Shown: positions 47,792-59,454 of the stretch, one piece after another
Layout of the letters: every line of letters begins with the position of its first letter
How positions within the stretch are numbered: position 1 is the first letter of the stretch
From: Fomitopsis serialis
Taxonomy: Eukaryota; Basidiomycota; Agaricomycetes; Polyporales; Fomitopsidaceae
DNA: 64,000 bases
Direction: 5' to 3'
Assembly: GCF_022376445.1 (NCBI RefSeq)
Contig: NW_025954964.1
Coordinates: 62,001 to 126,000 of the forward strand
Translations under genes and position numbers: made by a program
Notes under the pieces: generated by a model
What the model was told of the DNA's origin: nothing
The model's input: the letters and a program-made list of their open reading frames with translations, nothing else
Databases searched by the model: none

Positions 47792-49209
47792 ATGAGCCGC
47801 CATGTGGCCGTCCTCCCGGACGGTGCGTTTGACTGTCATACTAGATTCCTGTTGATGCATTCTTCTGATCAAGAGTTACGATAGATATCCTGCAGACCAT
47901 AGCGACGAAATTTAACGGAGAAGAAAGCGCTGAAGGAAGTGCTACGACGAAAGTGCTCCGATTCCTCCGACTACCACATCCCCGTACTGGTACGTACTAC
48001 GTAGTCAGGTCTAGGCCATATATTCCAGAACCCTCGTTGATTTACCGAGCTATGCAGGATTACCTGCATTATTTTTTCCTCCCGAGCTGCCAGACAGATC
48101 GAAGTCAACGATACTCGAGGTGCAGGCTGTGACACCTCCAAACCCGCGGTCATGGTTCATGCCAGAGGGTGAGGTCATGAAGGGTGCGTTTGGTCGTCAA
48201 TATATTCGTGCATCGACTGCTTAACATCTACTAGATGGGCAACTACTGATTCTTACGCCTGTTGACCCGGTATTTCTCCTTATACCTTTGTTACGATGCT
48301 CATGTCCGGTACGGCGGTCTTCCCTGGTCCCATAGTGCACCTGTCTAACCCCCATTTCCTGTTCAGACTGATAATGCGCCGAGTAACTTTCGCTCTGCGG
48401 AGGATCTCTTTGAGGTAGCCACGTCAGCATACCTCCAGACGTCGGGAAGTACACCGTCGCAAGGGGAACCAACACCTTACTCCTCGGACGATCTGCTACG
48501 CCTTCTATCGTACAGATGTATAGACAGTGCCATGAGGCGGATCTGCGAGGTCAAAGGTGAGCACACGGAGATGGCACCTGTCAAATCTCTGACCCTGTTC
48601 AACAGAGATCACTGCGGACATCGTCGTGTATCGTTACTCGCAAGAGAAGACGACGAACTATCTGAAGACCAAAGTAGATAGGCTGGCCAAACCGGCGATA
48701 TGCGAGACATCGTCGACCATCGTTCGTCAGCTGGCAAAGGATGGTCTAATGGACGACGGCAAGGAAGAACTGTTAAGTTGTGAGTACACATTACTCGAGT
48801 ATGCGGATCAAGTAAGCTTGATGAATACTTCGCAGCTGCACGAATCAAGGCAGCTTGCGAACTGCTTTCGCAATACCTTTCAAATGATCTATACACAATC
48901 CTCCTAACACAATACGAGTGTGTGCCCAATGCTCAAATACTGTGATCTACCGAAACTCATGTGGCATTCGGTAGCTTCGCTGCGCTCGATGCGCATCTCC
49001 AAACCATCCAGGCGGAACAGATGGCTAGCATTGAGGACACACCGATCCCCAAGGCGAAGAGAGGAAAGGCACAAAGCCAGACTGGAGAGGCGGCTGAGAA
49101 GAAGCGGAAAGCTCCAGCGAAAGCCTCGACCGGCGTGGAGAAGCTGAAGAAGGTAAATGTCAACGGGATGTCGAAGATATCCAGCTTCTTTCAGAAGCCT
49201 GCAAAGTAG
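47792..49209 (+). CDS. RNH202: Ribonuclease H2 subunit B
   Basis: Non-catalytic subunit of RNase H2, which removes ribonucleotides and RNA-DNA hybrids from the genome. ATG 47792 gives MSRHVAVLPDG; after an intron comes TTKVLRFLRLPHPRTG, the conserved strand where substrate-independent subunit contacts form. Then SPSLIYRAM-type segments are less clear, followed by the wHTH part: RYSQEKTTNYLKTKVDRLAK, SSTIVRQLAKDGLMDDGKEE and AACELLSQYLSNDL. The tail is Lys/Ala-rich and ends MSKISSFFQKPAK at 49209, a C-terminal PCNA-binding motif as in other RNase H2B proteins. Exons in 47990-48530 are only partly resolved. Divergent from the taspase gene. Confidence 0.83.
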
Positions 49210-49493
49210 CTTGTCGGTCTGTCTCTGTTTTCTTTCTGGAACTTGTAATATATGTATTGTCTTGGGTTGTGTATAGACTGGTGAGTGACTGACTGCCTTC
49301 CCGACAGGACTGAGGTCGGCGCCACCAGATGTACCGCTGTACACGCCCACGTGCGTCTGACAGCTTTGACGGGTGACGGACGCGTCCACGTCCCTTTGGT
49401 CCTTCACAGACAATTCAAGCTCCGCTGGTTCGTCCTTCTCCTCAACCTTCATGTCCCCGCCCCTCGCCCTCTAGCAAAGTCACAAACCGCAAG

Positions 49494-52213
49494 ATGCTGT
49501 CCAACGCGAGTGTAGCCCCGAAGCGCTACGTCGACCGGGAGGTGCAGACGGATCCGGAGCTGCGTCAAGCTCTCACCCCGCCCGCCTCGCCAGAGTCGCA
49601 ACAACGCTGCAGCACGCTCTCACCCGTGCGAAGACAGAAGAGCTGACCGAGTCAGAGGCGTTCTCCGAAACACATTCGCGAGAGTCCACTCACTTTGGCA
49701 GTGCATATAGTCATCCATTTGACCGCTCCAATACCCCAAGCCCAGAGCCTACTCTCGCGTCGACCACCCGACTATACAAGGCGACTATGACACTGGGTAG
49801 GACAAAGGATATCGTGAACACTACTACATCCCGAATCGTCTCGTTGCCCGAAACGGTTCGATGTACTCTGCCAAGACTGTCCTCAAGAAATCAACGTCTC
49901 GCGTTGTTTCTATGCCGCTGTCGTCCACCGAGGCGCAGAATATCTTGTCTGGCACCTTCGACGACTCGTACGATGAGGCTTCGCTTTGTATCGCCAGCGC
50001 TGAGGGTCCATCTCGCGTACGTGTTCAGTCCCAGGTGTCCGAAATGCCACACACGCCTTCCCCGCCCTCCTCTCCGGAGTCCGTGGTCATCATCGGGAAT
50101 AAGAACCACTTGGCCGAAAACTTTCTGCGTGGTCACCGCGCGGAGGACAGTGTGCAGCGGAAAACTACACCTGACCCCGAGGGTCAGTAGTCTCGCCCGT
50201 CGACACGATCACTCACCACAATCGAGCTTGACAGGATGGATATCATGGGCATCGTCTCCGCCTAGACCCATTCCTGCCCTTCATGGCCCTTTGTCGTTGC
50301 CATATGCTCGATGCCCCTCGTGAGTGACTTCATAGTGCACTGACTCATTATGGCTCAAGACAAACTGTCCTGTCTGGTAGCGGCGCTGAGGGAACCATCC
50401 TCGAGGAACCTGACAACATCCCTCGCATGATTTGGGGCCTCGAGGGGAGGATCTACAGCCCCCTCGCTCGAGACCGAGTAGTGCTCAACATCCGCCCTCG
50501 GCGAAGTCCCCTCAGCGAGGAATGAACCGAGTAAGCAAGACAAACGTGCCTCCGCGCTTGCAAAAAGCTGCATCCGACACGTCTTCCAACCTGGCCTCGC
50601 AATTTACGGGGCTCAGTCTGCAGGATTCGAACGGACCAAACGGCCCAACCACTAGACATCAAACTATTCCACAGCAGGACGAACTAGTCGGATACCCCCT
50701 ACGTGGACAGGAACCGATTGATTTGGCCGAACTGCTTAGGGAAGAATTAGAACTCGACCGTCTTGCCGTTGCTGGAAATAATGCGCTCGAAAACGTGGCT
50801 AAGCGTGATGCTCTTCCACGTAGCGTAGTCGACTGGCCAGGCAGTGCAATGCTCGGCTCTACCAAGAACAACAACCGGTTCTCTGGATCTGGACCGACGG
50901 ACCGGATACTGCAGGCGCGTTCCCGATCTCAGAACGCTGGTGCTGGTTCACTCGATGGCTATGATGTCGCGTCGCAGTACTCACCAGCACTAATGAATCA
51001 TATTGGATACCCGCTGCAAGACAGTCATCGCTTGACGCCTCGTCGACAGACTGCTCTAGAGATTGCTCAGCAGTATCGTCAACAGCAGCTACAACAACGT
51101 CAACTGCAGAGTGCGCTACCTACTCCGCCGAACTCTTCGTCGCCCATCTGGTCATCTAGCTTCTCCCCTTATCCGTCGTCTGTGTTTTCTCCAGAGTTGC
51201 TCTCTAGCGCGTCTGGTCTCCCGAAGCTTTCCCCTACTATCGTGCATTCTCGCTCTGGTCCTACGCTATCAGACGTCTCTCAGCATCTCCGGCAAGAGTA
51301 CATTCCTGTTACTGTTGACTTCATGCCTCGACGCAGTGACTTCGATATCTCATCTCTGGCACCTATGGCCCACGCGGAGGACCTGCAAGAGTTGTACGCA
51401 ACCAGCCCGTCTCTCTTTACTCTGTCAGATTCGGTGGAGGCGTACGTGCGAGACCAGGCTCGTCGGACCCCCAACGAAGCGGCTCTGCAAGCCCTCATAT
51501 CGCGTTCACCTGCCGTCCCTCGGCCTCCGCCCAACACTCCGTTAACGGCGGCTGCATCTCGTGGGCACAGCAAGCGTACCTCGGCTCCTATGACGTCTCC
51601 TCCGTCTCCTCCGTCTCCTCAACAAATGCGGGTGCACACGTTCTCTACGCAACAAACTCGCTCGATCCCTCTTGCTCGCCTCATGCAGCGGCGGCTCTCT
51701 GCGGTGCCCGAGGAGGACGCACTGTCACAGCTGGACGAGGGTCTGCCTATGCCTACGCCTGACGTGTACCCTCGTTCACGGTCCCATTCCTTAAATCCTG
51801 GGCCCCCAGATGTGCAGACGTCTCAGCTGAACTACTTGTTGTCGCCTGCGTTCTCTGGTCAACATACGCGGGTGTCCGATCCCCGTCGTGGCGCGCTCTT
51901 GCCTGGGACATCGTCTAGCAACGACAGCGCCTTGCTGAATATCGGGACTGGACAGGTCGCAGTGCAAGTCAAACTTCCGGGAGCCCATACTCGTGGTTAT
52001 GCTGGAAACACTCGCACTGATAATAGGAATCATCAAGCTCCCGAGCGGCGAGAGTTTGGGAGAGAAGAATCCGTAAGGAACTCCGAGAGTGCCAGAGGCG
52101 GAAGTCAGAGGCGGGGTGGCGGTAGAGGGCGAGGGAAAGGTGGACGCAATGGGGCGAACCGTGTCATCAACGGCCCTGAGCGAGTGGACGGCGGTTTAAT
52201 GGTCAAGTCGTGA
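49494..52213 (+). CDS. Long disordered protein with RGG-rich C-terminus
   Basis: Function unknown, possibly RNA-binding. ATG 49494 (MLSNASVAPKRYVDREVQTD) leads, through apparent base losses, to HALTRAKTEELTESEAFSET, then NRLVARNGSMYSAKTVLKKS, EAQNILSGTFDDSYDEASLC and SPPSSPESVVIIGNKNHLAE. A spliced block follows (GTILEEPDNIPRMIWGLEGR). From 50432 a 593-codon exon is Ser/Pro/Gln/Asn-rich: EIAQQYRQQQLQQRQLQSAL at about 51060, SPPSPPSP at 51597, and VPEEDALSQLDEG at 51703. Near the end, residues around GSQRRGGGRGRGKGGRNG form an RGG/RG box, a common RNA-binding and methylation site. Frame shifts at about 49590 and 50459-50463 (a C run) are needed for one continuous protein of about 850 residues. 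The conserved-looking short motifs are in the N-terminal third. Confidence 0.65.
51597..51621 (+). repeat. Short tandem repeat inside CDS
   Basis: Nearly three copies of the 9-mer tctcctccg encode a Ser-Pro-Pro repeat in the disordered protein. Confidence 0.6.
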
Positions 52214-53330
52214 GGTAAGGATTAGCATATTTCACTGTTTCGCTCGGTCCTGATATTCGTTGCCGCAGGTCGTTTTCAGTTGAGCTAGCTATCCGTGTTT
52301 CGTTTCAGTTTCTCCGTTACTCGAGTTCGCTGTCGACTTCAAGCTGTCCTACAACCGCATATCGTATTTATATCAGTACGTGGGCCCTCGTACAAAGGTA
52401 CAGGCGACTGCACCTGGTAGACTTGTACCTTACTTTCAACACGTAATTATCGCACAACCTTCTAGAACGCGGATTCATGTTGCAACGGGAGTTACAGAGT
52501 CCATTAACCTCCGACGATTGCTGTACAGGGGGCCGAGCGACAACAATCTAAGATCCGTATACGACTGACAGGAATTACACAGGACACTGTACATATACAC
52601 TCTGCTGGCCATCGTCCGTGGTGTCACTTCGCCCCACTGCTGAGAACCTCTCTGCGTACGGCAGACCCGGCGGACTGTACTTGCAGGGCAGGATGAAGTC
52701 GCCACAGGCAGCATCCGCGTCCAGACCCGGTCCGACACCCCACCGGAAAGCAATGTGTAGGAGTATGTATGCATGTATGTACTTACAGCGGCGAAGAGAC
52801 GAAAGCGCGGCCAAGGCGTGAAGGCGTGCGTCAGTACTTTTGGCAAGCGAAACGCGGGGAACCAAAATCGAACGGAATAGATTAGGTGGGCCAGCGACGG
52901 GGAGTCGGGACGAGCGGACGGGGTAGACGCGCGCACGAGGATGAAGGCGGAGGCGGAGGCGGAGCAGGCGAACGGGCTAGTATTGCTGGGATGGAGATGG
53001 AGCGTAGACACGAGATGGTGAGATGAGACGAGATGAGTTTGCGTGCGAGATGGAGGTGTATTGTGGGTGCAGATCTGAGAGGCAGAAGGGGACAAAGGAA
53101 AAAGGAAAAAAAGTGTCCGGGAAGCATGCATGCGGGGAGGTCAGTGCACCCCCGACCCGATGGATATGCTCGCCATCGCCGCGTCGAGCGACGTCGCGTC
53201 GCTGCGGCTCGAGCCTGGCCGCGACGATCTGTCAAATCAGTGCGGTCCATCAGCGCCCGTGTGTGAGAGGAGAAGCCGCAGAAATGCCTCGCGCGGAGTG
53301 AAGGGAGAGGAGATGGGGAGGGAACGTGGC
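52214..53330. other. Convergent intergenic region
   Basis: 1.1 kb between convergent stops. It holds low-complexity purine-rich sequence towards the kinase gene. A minus-strand frame at 52475-53131 (218 codons) is Ser/Thr/His/Pro-rich and lies just downstream of the kinase stop; I take it as 3' flank, not a gene. Confidence 0.5.
52945..52963. repeat. Hexamer microsatellite (aggcgg)
   Basis: Three complete aggcgg units plus a partial one in the 3' flank of the MAP kinase kinase gene. Confidence 0.6.
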
Positions 53331-54857
53331 TTACGTCTCGCCTGATGACCTGCTTTTGGGCCAGCCCCAGACCTTGCGTATCCAGACAGCCATGTCGACT
53401 TCGTGCTGCATGACGTTCTTGATCCACGGGTGCTCGAGGAGACTCGCGGGCGTCGGGCGGAGCGCGGCGTCTCGCGTCAGCCTGCGATCAGGGAGGGGAC
53501 GTGAGACGGGATGGGGTGACGACGGACAGACAGATGGGCGATAAGGAGACGTACGCTAGCTTGATGAACTCCTTCATCTCGGCGCTGTAGGTGAACGGGC
53601 CCTCGTCCTCCAGCTCTGGCGGCTGCGGCGTGGGATGGGAACGGCGTTAGAACCTCGGGAGGCGAGAGACGGGAGAAGGAGAAGGGGTGGGGAGGAGCAG
53701 CGTACCTCGTACTGGGTGATGTACATCATGAGCTCAATCGCGGCAAGATCGCTGGGGAAGGGGAAGCGGTTCTGGACCAGCTCGAGGAGGGAGATGCCCG
53801 TCGACCAGACGTCCGATCGGATGGTGTATTCGTGCCCGGACAGTCGTTCCGGCTGGAGCGCAGATCAGCACAGGGCACGCCAACGGGCGATCAGCCTGGG
53901 AGGGGGACGCACCGCCATGTAGAGACTGGTGCCGGTGAAGGTGCCTGCCATGGAATTGACGAGCTCGCCGGAGACACCAAAGTCGCAGAGCTTGACGATG
54001 CCCTCGCGGGTGAGGAGGATGTTGGGGGGCTTGATGTCGCGGTGGATTGTCTTCTGCTTGTGGAGGTAGGCAAGGCCCTGGAGGATCTGCAGGGGGTGGG
54101 CGTCGGAATCAGTATCAGGAGAGCGACGTAACCATGACAGGGAGATGAAGCTCACGCCCTCGGCGAGCCGCCCTGCGACGTTCTCGGTGACGCGCTTGTC
54201 GGTCTCCTTGAGACGCTTGCCGACGGACTCGAGGCTGCCGCCCTCGCAGAACTCCATGAGGACCTTGACCTCGCTGGAGGAGGGCGAGATGTATGCGCCG
54301 AAGAAGTGGATGATGTTGTGGTGAGATGTGCTCGATGTGATCTTGATCTCGCGCATGAGCTGCTTCATGGGGGCCTCGAGCGTGGTGATCGTCTTGCGGG
54401 CGATGATCTGGCCTGTCCGCTTCACCCTGACCTTGTACACCGCGCCGCCGGCGCCCTCGCCGAGGCGGGCGAGCTCCTCGAGGTCGTCGTCGGACCACTC
54501 GTCGAACTCGCGCACAGTCTGGCGGATGTTGTCCAAGGAGACCGCATTTGGAGGCGGACGCGAGCGGGGCGAGACGGTCTGGTCAGGCCTGACGGTGAGG
54601 TCGCCGGGGCTGACGGTGCTGCCGTTCACATGGGGAGTGACGGAGTTTGCGCCCCCAGTGTACTCGCCGGTGAAGGCGCCGCCCTCGACCTTGTCGAAGT
54701 CGATGGTGGGGAGCTTGAGCTTGGGACGCGGGGAGGGACGCGGGCGGATGTTGAGAGGCGCGACCTCGGGGAGGGCGAAGGCGGGGGACGGGGAGGCGGA
54801 GCGCTGGATGCCGCGGGGGCCAAGGGGGCGGGCGGGGGACGGGTGGAGGGACTGCAT
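53331..54857 (-). CDS. MAP kinase kinase (Mkk1/2-like)
   Basis: Dual-specificity kinase kinase, most like the cell-wall-integrity Mkk1/2 group rather than Ste7 or Pbs2. Start at 54857 (MQSLHPSPARPLGPRG); the Pro-rich N-terminus of about 120 residues includes RPRPSPRPKLKLPTIDF, a basic, docking-like region. The kinase domain starts LARLGEGAGGAVYKVRV and has the ATP lysine in IIARKTI. It continues HNIIHFFGAYISPSSSEVKV and LMEFCEGGSLESV. The catalytic loop is HRDIKPPNILL, then CDFGVSGELVNSMAGTFTGT, holding the activation-loop Ser/Thr, and SLYMAPERLSG across an intron. WSTGISLLELVQNRFPFP and LEHPWIKNV follow, and it ends WPKSRSSGET at 53331. All catalytic residues are intact and no frameshift is needed. 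Introns are 60-75 nt. Confidence 0.88.
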
Positions 54858-55184
54858 GGCGGCGACGACGCAGGCGTGGCCACGGCGGCGCAGGAGAGCA
54901 CTGGGCAGGAGCAGGCAGACAGTGGCAGAGGCAGAGGCAGGCGGAGGCGTCTCAGAGACTCTTTCACGCAAAGCACAATGTTCCCGCCCACGGCGTCTCT
55001 CCCACGTGCACCCCATCTGTCTCACATCGCCGCCCATTGACGTCCCAATCACCCACCCCTCGCCCGTCCGTCATCCACGCCTGCTACACAGTTCGTCCGT
55101 GCGCACCGTCTGCGGGTTAAGCAGGAGGCTAGGATGCAATGTACACGCGCTGTATCTAGTCATCTTAGGAAGAACTCCAACACC

Positions 55185-55276
55185 GGCAGTGTAGCCAAGT
55201 GGTTACGGCGTCACGTTTAGGCTTTCATGCATTCCGTGATGGGTTTCCCGCGCGAGTTCGAATCTCGTCACTGTCA
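55185..55276 (+). tRNA. tRNA-Leu(UAG) with a 12-nt intron
   Basis: Acceptor stem GGCAGTG pairs with CACTGTC before the discriminator A. The D arm is GCC...GGC. Anticodon stem TCACG/CGTGA encloses TT-TAG-G, with anticodon TAG at 55218-55220. A likely intron, ctttcatgcatt (55222-55233), sits one base 3' of the anticodon, the standard nuclear position. A long variable arm (TGGGTTTCCC) marks a class II tRNA, consistent with Leu. The T arm is GCGAG-TTCGAAT-CTCGT. It lies on the plus strand between divergent kinase and Slu7 genes. Confidence 0.92.
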
Positions 55277-55546
55277 TCTAAGCTGCGTTCTGCTAGTTTT
55301 TTGGAGTGATATCCTCCTCCCTGCGACCTATATTGTCGCCGTGTTTTGATTCTCAAACAGCTGAGGACGGCGACCGCACGAAGCTTGTCGTCCAGTCACG
55401 GACCGATCAAATTCAATAAACTAACGAACCTGGGGACGGACGCCGACCGCTGATTCCTGAAGTGGCTGCAGAACAGGCGCTTATTCATTCAAGGCCCTCT
55501 CCCAACTCTCACCACCACCTCGTACATCCCTTCACCTTCTTTCGCC

Positions 55547-57483
55547 ATGGCCTCGGCTTCTGGTACGATTGTTCATTTGTTTCAACCTGTCTCATATAGT
55601 TCATAGCTACTGGCAAGCTCTCCCGGAGGAGTTCCGCAGACAGAAGGATCTCGACGCAGCTCGCAAGGCCGGTACAGCACCGGCTGCGCTGGATGAGGAG
55701 GGCAAGGCGATCAACCCACACATTCCTCGTGCGTATACACTGTACCATCGTCTTGTTCTCGTCTCTTCTCACCGTGCGACGTATAGAATACATCGCCCAA
55801 GCACCATGGTACCTCGACACCGGTGCGCCGTCCCTCAGCCATCAGCGGATGCCGGATTACGACCGCTCCTCCGACAAGCTCGACAACTGGTATGACCGCG
55901 GTGCGAAAGCCGGCCCCGCCGCGAAGAAGTACCGCAAGGTGCCTGCGAGAACTGCGGCGCCATCACGCACAAGAAGCAGGACTGCCTCGAGCGGCCACGA
56001 CGCCGTGGCGCAAAGTTTACGAACAGGGACATCGCGCCGGACGAGGTCATCCAGGACGTTGCGACGGGCTACGACGCGAAGCGCGACCGGTGGAACGGCT
56101 ACGACCCCGGGGAGCACAAGAGGATCTACGACGAGTACGCGGCGGTGGAGGCGGCGCGGCAGAAGCTGCGCGAGGAGGAGATTGATAAGCAGACGACGAC
56201 GGACCTGGCGGCGGTGCGGAAGGTCGCGAAGGCGGGGAAGGAGAAGGGTGAGGAGCGGACGACGACTTTGGGAGCAGTGACGAGGAGGACGAGGATGCGG
56301 ACAAGTATGCGGAGGCTGCGGATGCGGTGGGTCAGAAATGGACACGAAGACCCGTATTACCGTCCGGAATCTGCGAATTCGGGAGATACTGCCAAGTATC
56401 TCATCAACCTCGACCCCTCAAGCGCGTACTACGACCCGAAGACCCGTTCCATGCGTGACAATCCCATGAAGAACGTCACACCAGAAGAGGTGCGGCTTGA
56501 TTATGTATGTCCGACCATGCTAACTGACATAGGCTCGATTTGCTGGTGACAACTTCCTCCGCCACTCCGGTGAAGCCCCGAGTGCAACAGCTGCAGCTCT
56601 TCGCATGGAATGCAGCTGCTCGGGGCAACGACGTACACATGAACGCCAACCCGACACAAGGTCAACTCCTGCATCAAAAGTTCGAGCACAAGAAAGAGAA
56701 GCTGAAGGACATCAACAAGTCGAGCATCCTCACGAAGTATGGTGGAGAGGAGTACCTCGAGAAGGCGCCGAAAGAGCTGTTGCAGGGCCAGACGGAGGAG
56801 TACGTCGAGTTCTCGAGGACGGCCAGGTGCTCAAGGGGAAGGAGCGTGCGGCGGCGAAGTCGAAGTACCCGGAGGATGGTGCGTGTCCTCTCCCGTTCCG
56901 TGCGCTGCGTCTGCTTGACGTTGTCGGCAGTGTACATCAACAACCACACGGCGGTCTGGGGCTCGTGGTACAACGCCCCATCTGGAGATTGGGGTTACGC
57001 CTGCTGCCACTCCACCGTCCACATTTCCTACTGCACTGGTATCGCGGGTATTGAGGCGGCACAAGCATCGAGTGCGAAACAACTTCTCGCTTCGTCATTA
57101 GTAGCCGATGCGTCTCCTCCGCCCGAGAGCGCACCACAAACAACGGGGACGGCCGAGGATCGAAAGAAGAAGGCAGAGGAGCTCTTCTCGAAGAAGCGTC
57201 TCGGCGAGGGCGAGCTCGCGCTTGACCAGGACCGTCTGGTTAAGGCCATCCAGGAGGAGAAGAAACGGAAGACAAGGGGTGGGGAGGAGGAGGATCGGTT
57301 TGCGAAGCGGCAGAAGGGTGGACAGGGCGGGAGCCATGAGCTGTCGCAGGAGGAGCTTGGTGAGTTGTCTGTGCTTTGGTTTCGGTGGGTGATCCGCGTT
57401 CTAACTGGTTTGCAGAGGCGTACAGGATGAACCGTCGGATGATGGAGGATCCTATGGCCAATTACGTCGACACGGAGGCGTAG
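55547..57483 (+). CDS. SLU7: Pre-mRNA splicing factor Slu7 (frame broken several times)
   Basis: Second-step spliceosome factor that positions the 3' splice site. ATG 55547 (MASAS), intron, then [17 protein letters not shown] and, after another intron, [20 protein letters not shown], the family's landmark. A zinc knuckle [14 protein letters not shown] follows (about 55945-55985), then [53 protein letters not shown] and SMRDNPMKN lie at 56345-56470. [31 protein letters not shown] and [19 protein letters not shown] follow, then [10 protein letters not shown] and [17 protein letters not shown]. It ends [11 protein letters not shown] at 57483. The conserved order is complete, but at least six one-base losses (about 55625, 55938, 56257, 56337, 56384 and 56817) interrupt the frame, so as written it cannot be translated whole. 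Confidence 0.9.
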
Positions 57484-57813
57484 TTGTCTGGCATGCACCC
57501 TTTGTATTTCTACTGTCACTGCTATGTACTTAGCCATTATTGTATCGTTGTATCTGCTCTACCTAATTCTCAAAATGGATCTGCGCTGCGTTCTTGAGAT
57601 TCGAGGGGGTGTCACGGTGTATTCACGTCGAACACGTGAGCGCGAGTACCCTGCCTCATGTTCGGATATGGGCGCTCAGATGGGGTGCAGACTCGGTGCA
57701 GCCTCTTCTTCATCTCGACTCTTGCGCGGGCGGCAGCGAGCCAGTCGCCAGCTCCCACCATCTCCCAAATCTCCAGCGATATCTAATGCCCTTATGACTA
57801 GTCAAGGATTTAC

Positions 57814-59071
57814 ATGGAAATTACGACTAGTTCAGCACTCCTTATTGCGCTCGGCGCACGCATACTGTTGAACTCCATATTCGTCGGTCTTGACGCGACA
57901 CCCTCCACCCCTGACTGCTTGCTGAATGGCCTCTTCCAAGGAGTCCTCCTCTACACGTCCCTCACGCAGCTGCTCATCTTGGTCGTGCCCGTGGGCTTCG
58001 GGATCGCGGCGAAGCTCCTGCTGGACTACTCCCGCAGCTTTGACGCCACGCAGTGCGTGTGCACGCTTCTTGGTGTGGCACTCGGGGTCGTCTTCACGGA
58101 CGTGCTCTCCAAGACCCTCGAGGACTCCAAGACGACCGAGACGACGAAGACGACAACGCGGACACGCACCACCCCCGCCGTGCCGCGCGAGACGCACGAA
58201 CCAAGCAGACGCCTGCGGCTCGTGTCGTTTGACCGGCAGGAACGCACACGGCATCGGCGCGAGGAAGGCCACAGACACCACCGCGACTCGGACGACCACG
58301 AGCGCGACCGGGACAGAGAACGCGAGCGGAACCCCCGCCGCCTCGAAGTACGCCCCATCACGCCTACGCTCACCTACGCTAGTACCGCACCCTCCATCTC
58401 CCTCGACTCCGTGCCGTCGTCCATTGACCCGGACGGCCGCATGACCCCGCAGGAACGCGCGGTGGCGGTCCTCCGTGCACGCGCGAGCCTCGCAGACTCG
58501 GAGCGGCGCCGGTTCAAGGAGGAGCGCAAGTGGGCGCTGAGCCAGGGGAACTTTGCGCGTGCGAGCCAGCTGGCGTGGCAGGTGAAGAGGTTCTCGGCGC
58601 TCATGGAGAGTTTCCACCGCGAGGCGGACGTGAAGGTCGTTGAAGGTGCGTGGCTAGTCTCGTCTTTGGCTTGGTGCAGTGTCAAAGTGGAAATGGGTGC
58701 TAAACAAATTGCAATCTGTAGCTGCACGCGCGGCGGCCGAGCAACAACAGCCAGCCTCAGGTACGGAGCGCCCTCGTCGCACCTCGCAGAGCAAAGCCAG
58801 CAAACGAAGCCAGCAGGCCGCGTCCTCTTCGGTGCCGTTCCCCGGACAGGCCTCGACGTCTGCAGCGCCCGATCGACAGCCGCTCGTGAGCGTCACCGTT
58901 GCATCAGCACCTCGACATAGGAAGAGAAGTTCCGGGACCATCCGGCCAGCTATTCATGTGCAAGGTCGAGAGTGCGTCCATGGAGTTTCATTACAGAGTC
59001 TGTCTAACGCGGGGCTTCTCATATCTCAGGATCAATGTGACGCGATGATTAACTGCGACCGGCTAGCTTGA
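57814..59071 (+). CDS. Membrane protein with basic linker and helical ERRRFKEERKWAL motif
   Basis: Function unknown. ATG 57814 (MEITTSSALLIALGARILLN) begins three hydrophobic spans: residues about 5-25, 40-70 (FQGVLLYTSLTQLLILVVPV) and 80-100 (CTLLGVALGVVFTDVLS). A Thr-rich stretch and an Arg/His/Asp/Glu-rich cytosolic-type linker (RHHRDSDDHERDRDRERERN) follow. Residues about 215-275 hold a helical segment, ERRRFKEERKWALSQGN then SQLAWQVKRFSALMESFHRE. It resembles the Smr-associated helical region, but no Smr domain follows. After an intron at about 58647-58720 comes a Gln/Ser-rich tail ending at 59071. The 3' structure is uncertain, and the exon-like blocks at 59455-59797 could be its true end. 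Confidence 0.55.
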
Positions 59072-59454
59072 AGCTGTCTGTTCAATCACGCGTCTTGCTT
59101 CCGAAAGCAATACTGGCGTGGTCGTAGACTGTCGGGATGCGATCGCGCACACTGGCGATACCAAATGCAGTCGCCGTCGTTGGTCGGTGAGGGACATGTC
59201 GGCTGCTTTTGATGATATTGGAGGACCATCAAGCTGGTTTGTGACTGTACTGATACTGTAGAGCTCCTTGGACGTGCGACCACCCGGAAATGTATTTGTA
59301 GTTCATGCTCACTCTGGGAGTTCATAGGCCTGACATCCTGCTCATCCACTCTCGTGCGCGTCGCAGCCCGGGATTCTATTCTGGTTGTGTGATCCGTTCT
59401 TCAGCGAACGGTATGCGCGTGACTGTCTGACGCAGACCCGTTGAATACATAGCA

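Noticed and set aside
52475..53131. 218-codon minus-strand frame
   Set aside because: Low-complexity Ser/Thr/His/Pro content just downstream of the kinase stop; likely 3' flank.
54306..55194. Two long plus-strand frames (244 and 288 codons)
   Set aside because: Both are antisense to the MAP kinase kinase, whose own frame carries all kinase motifs.
57832..58617. 261-codon minus-strand frame
   Set aside because: Antisense shadow of the membrane-protein exon, caused by high third-position GC.
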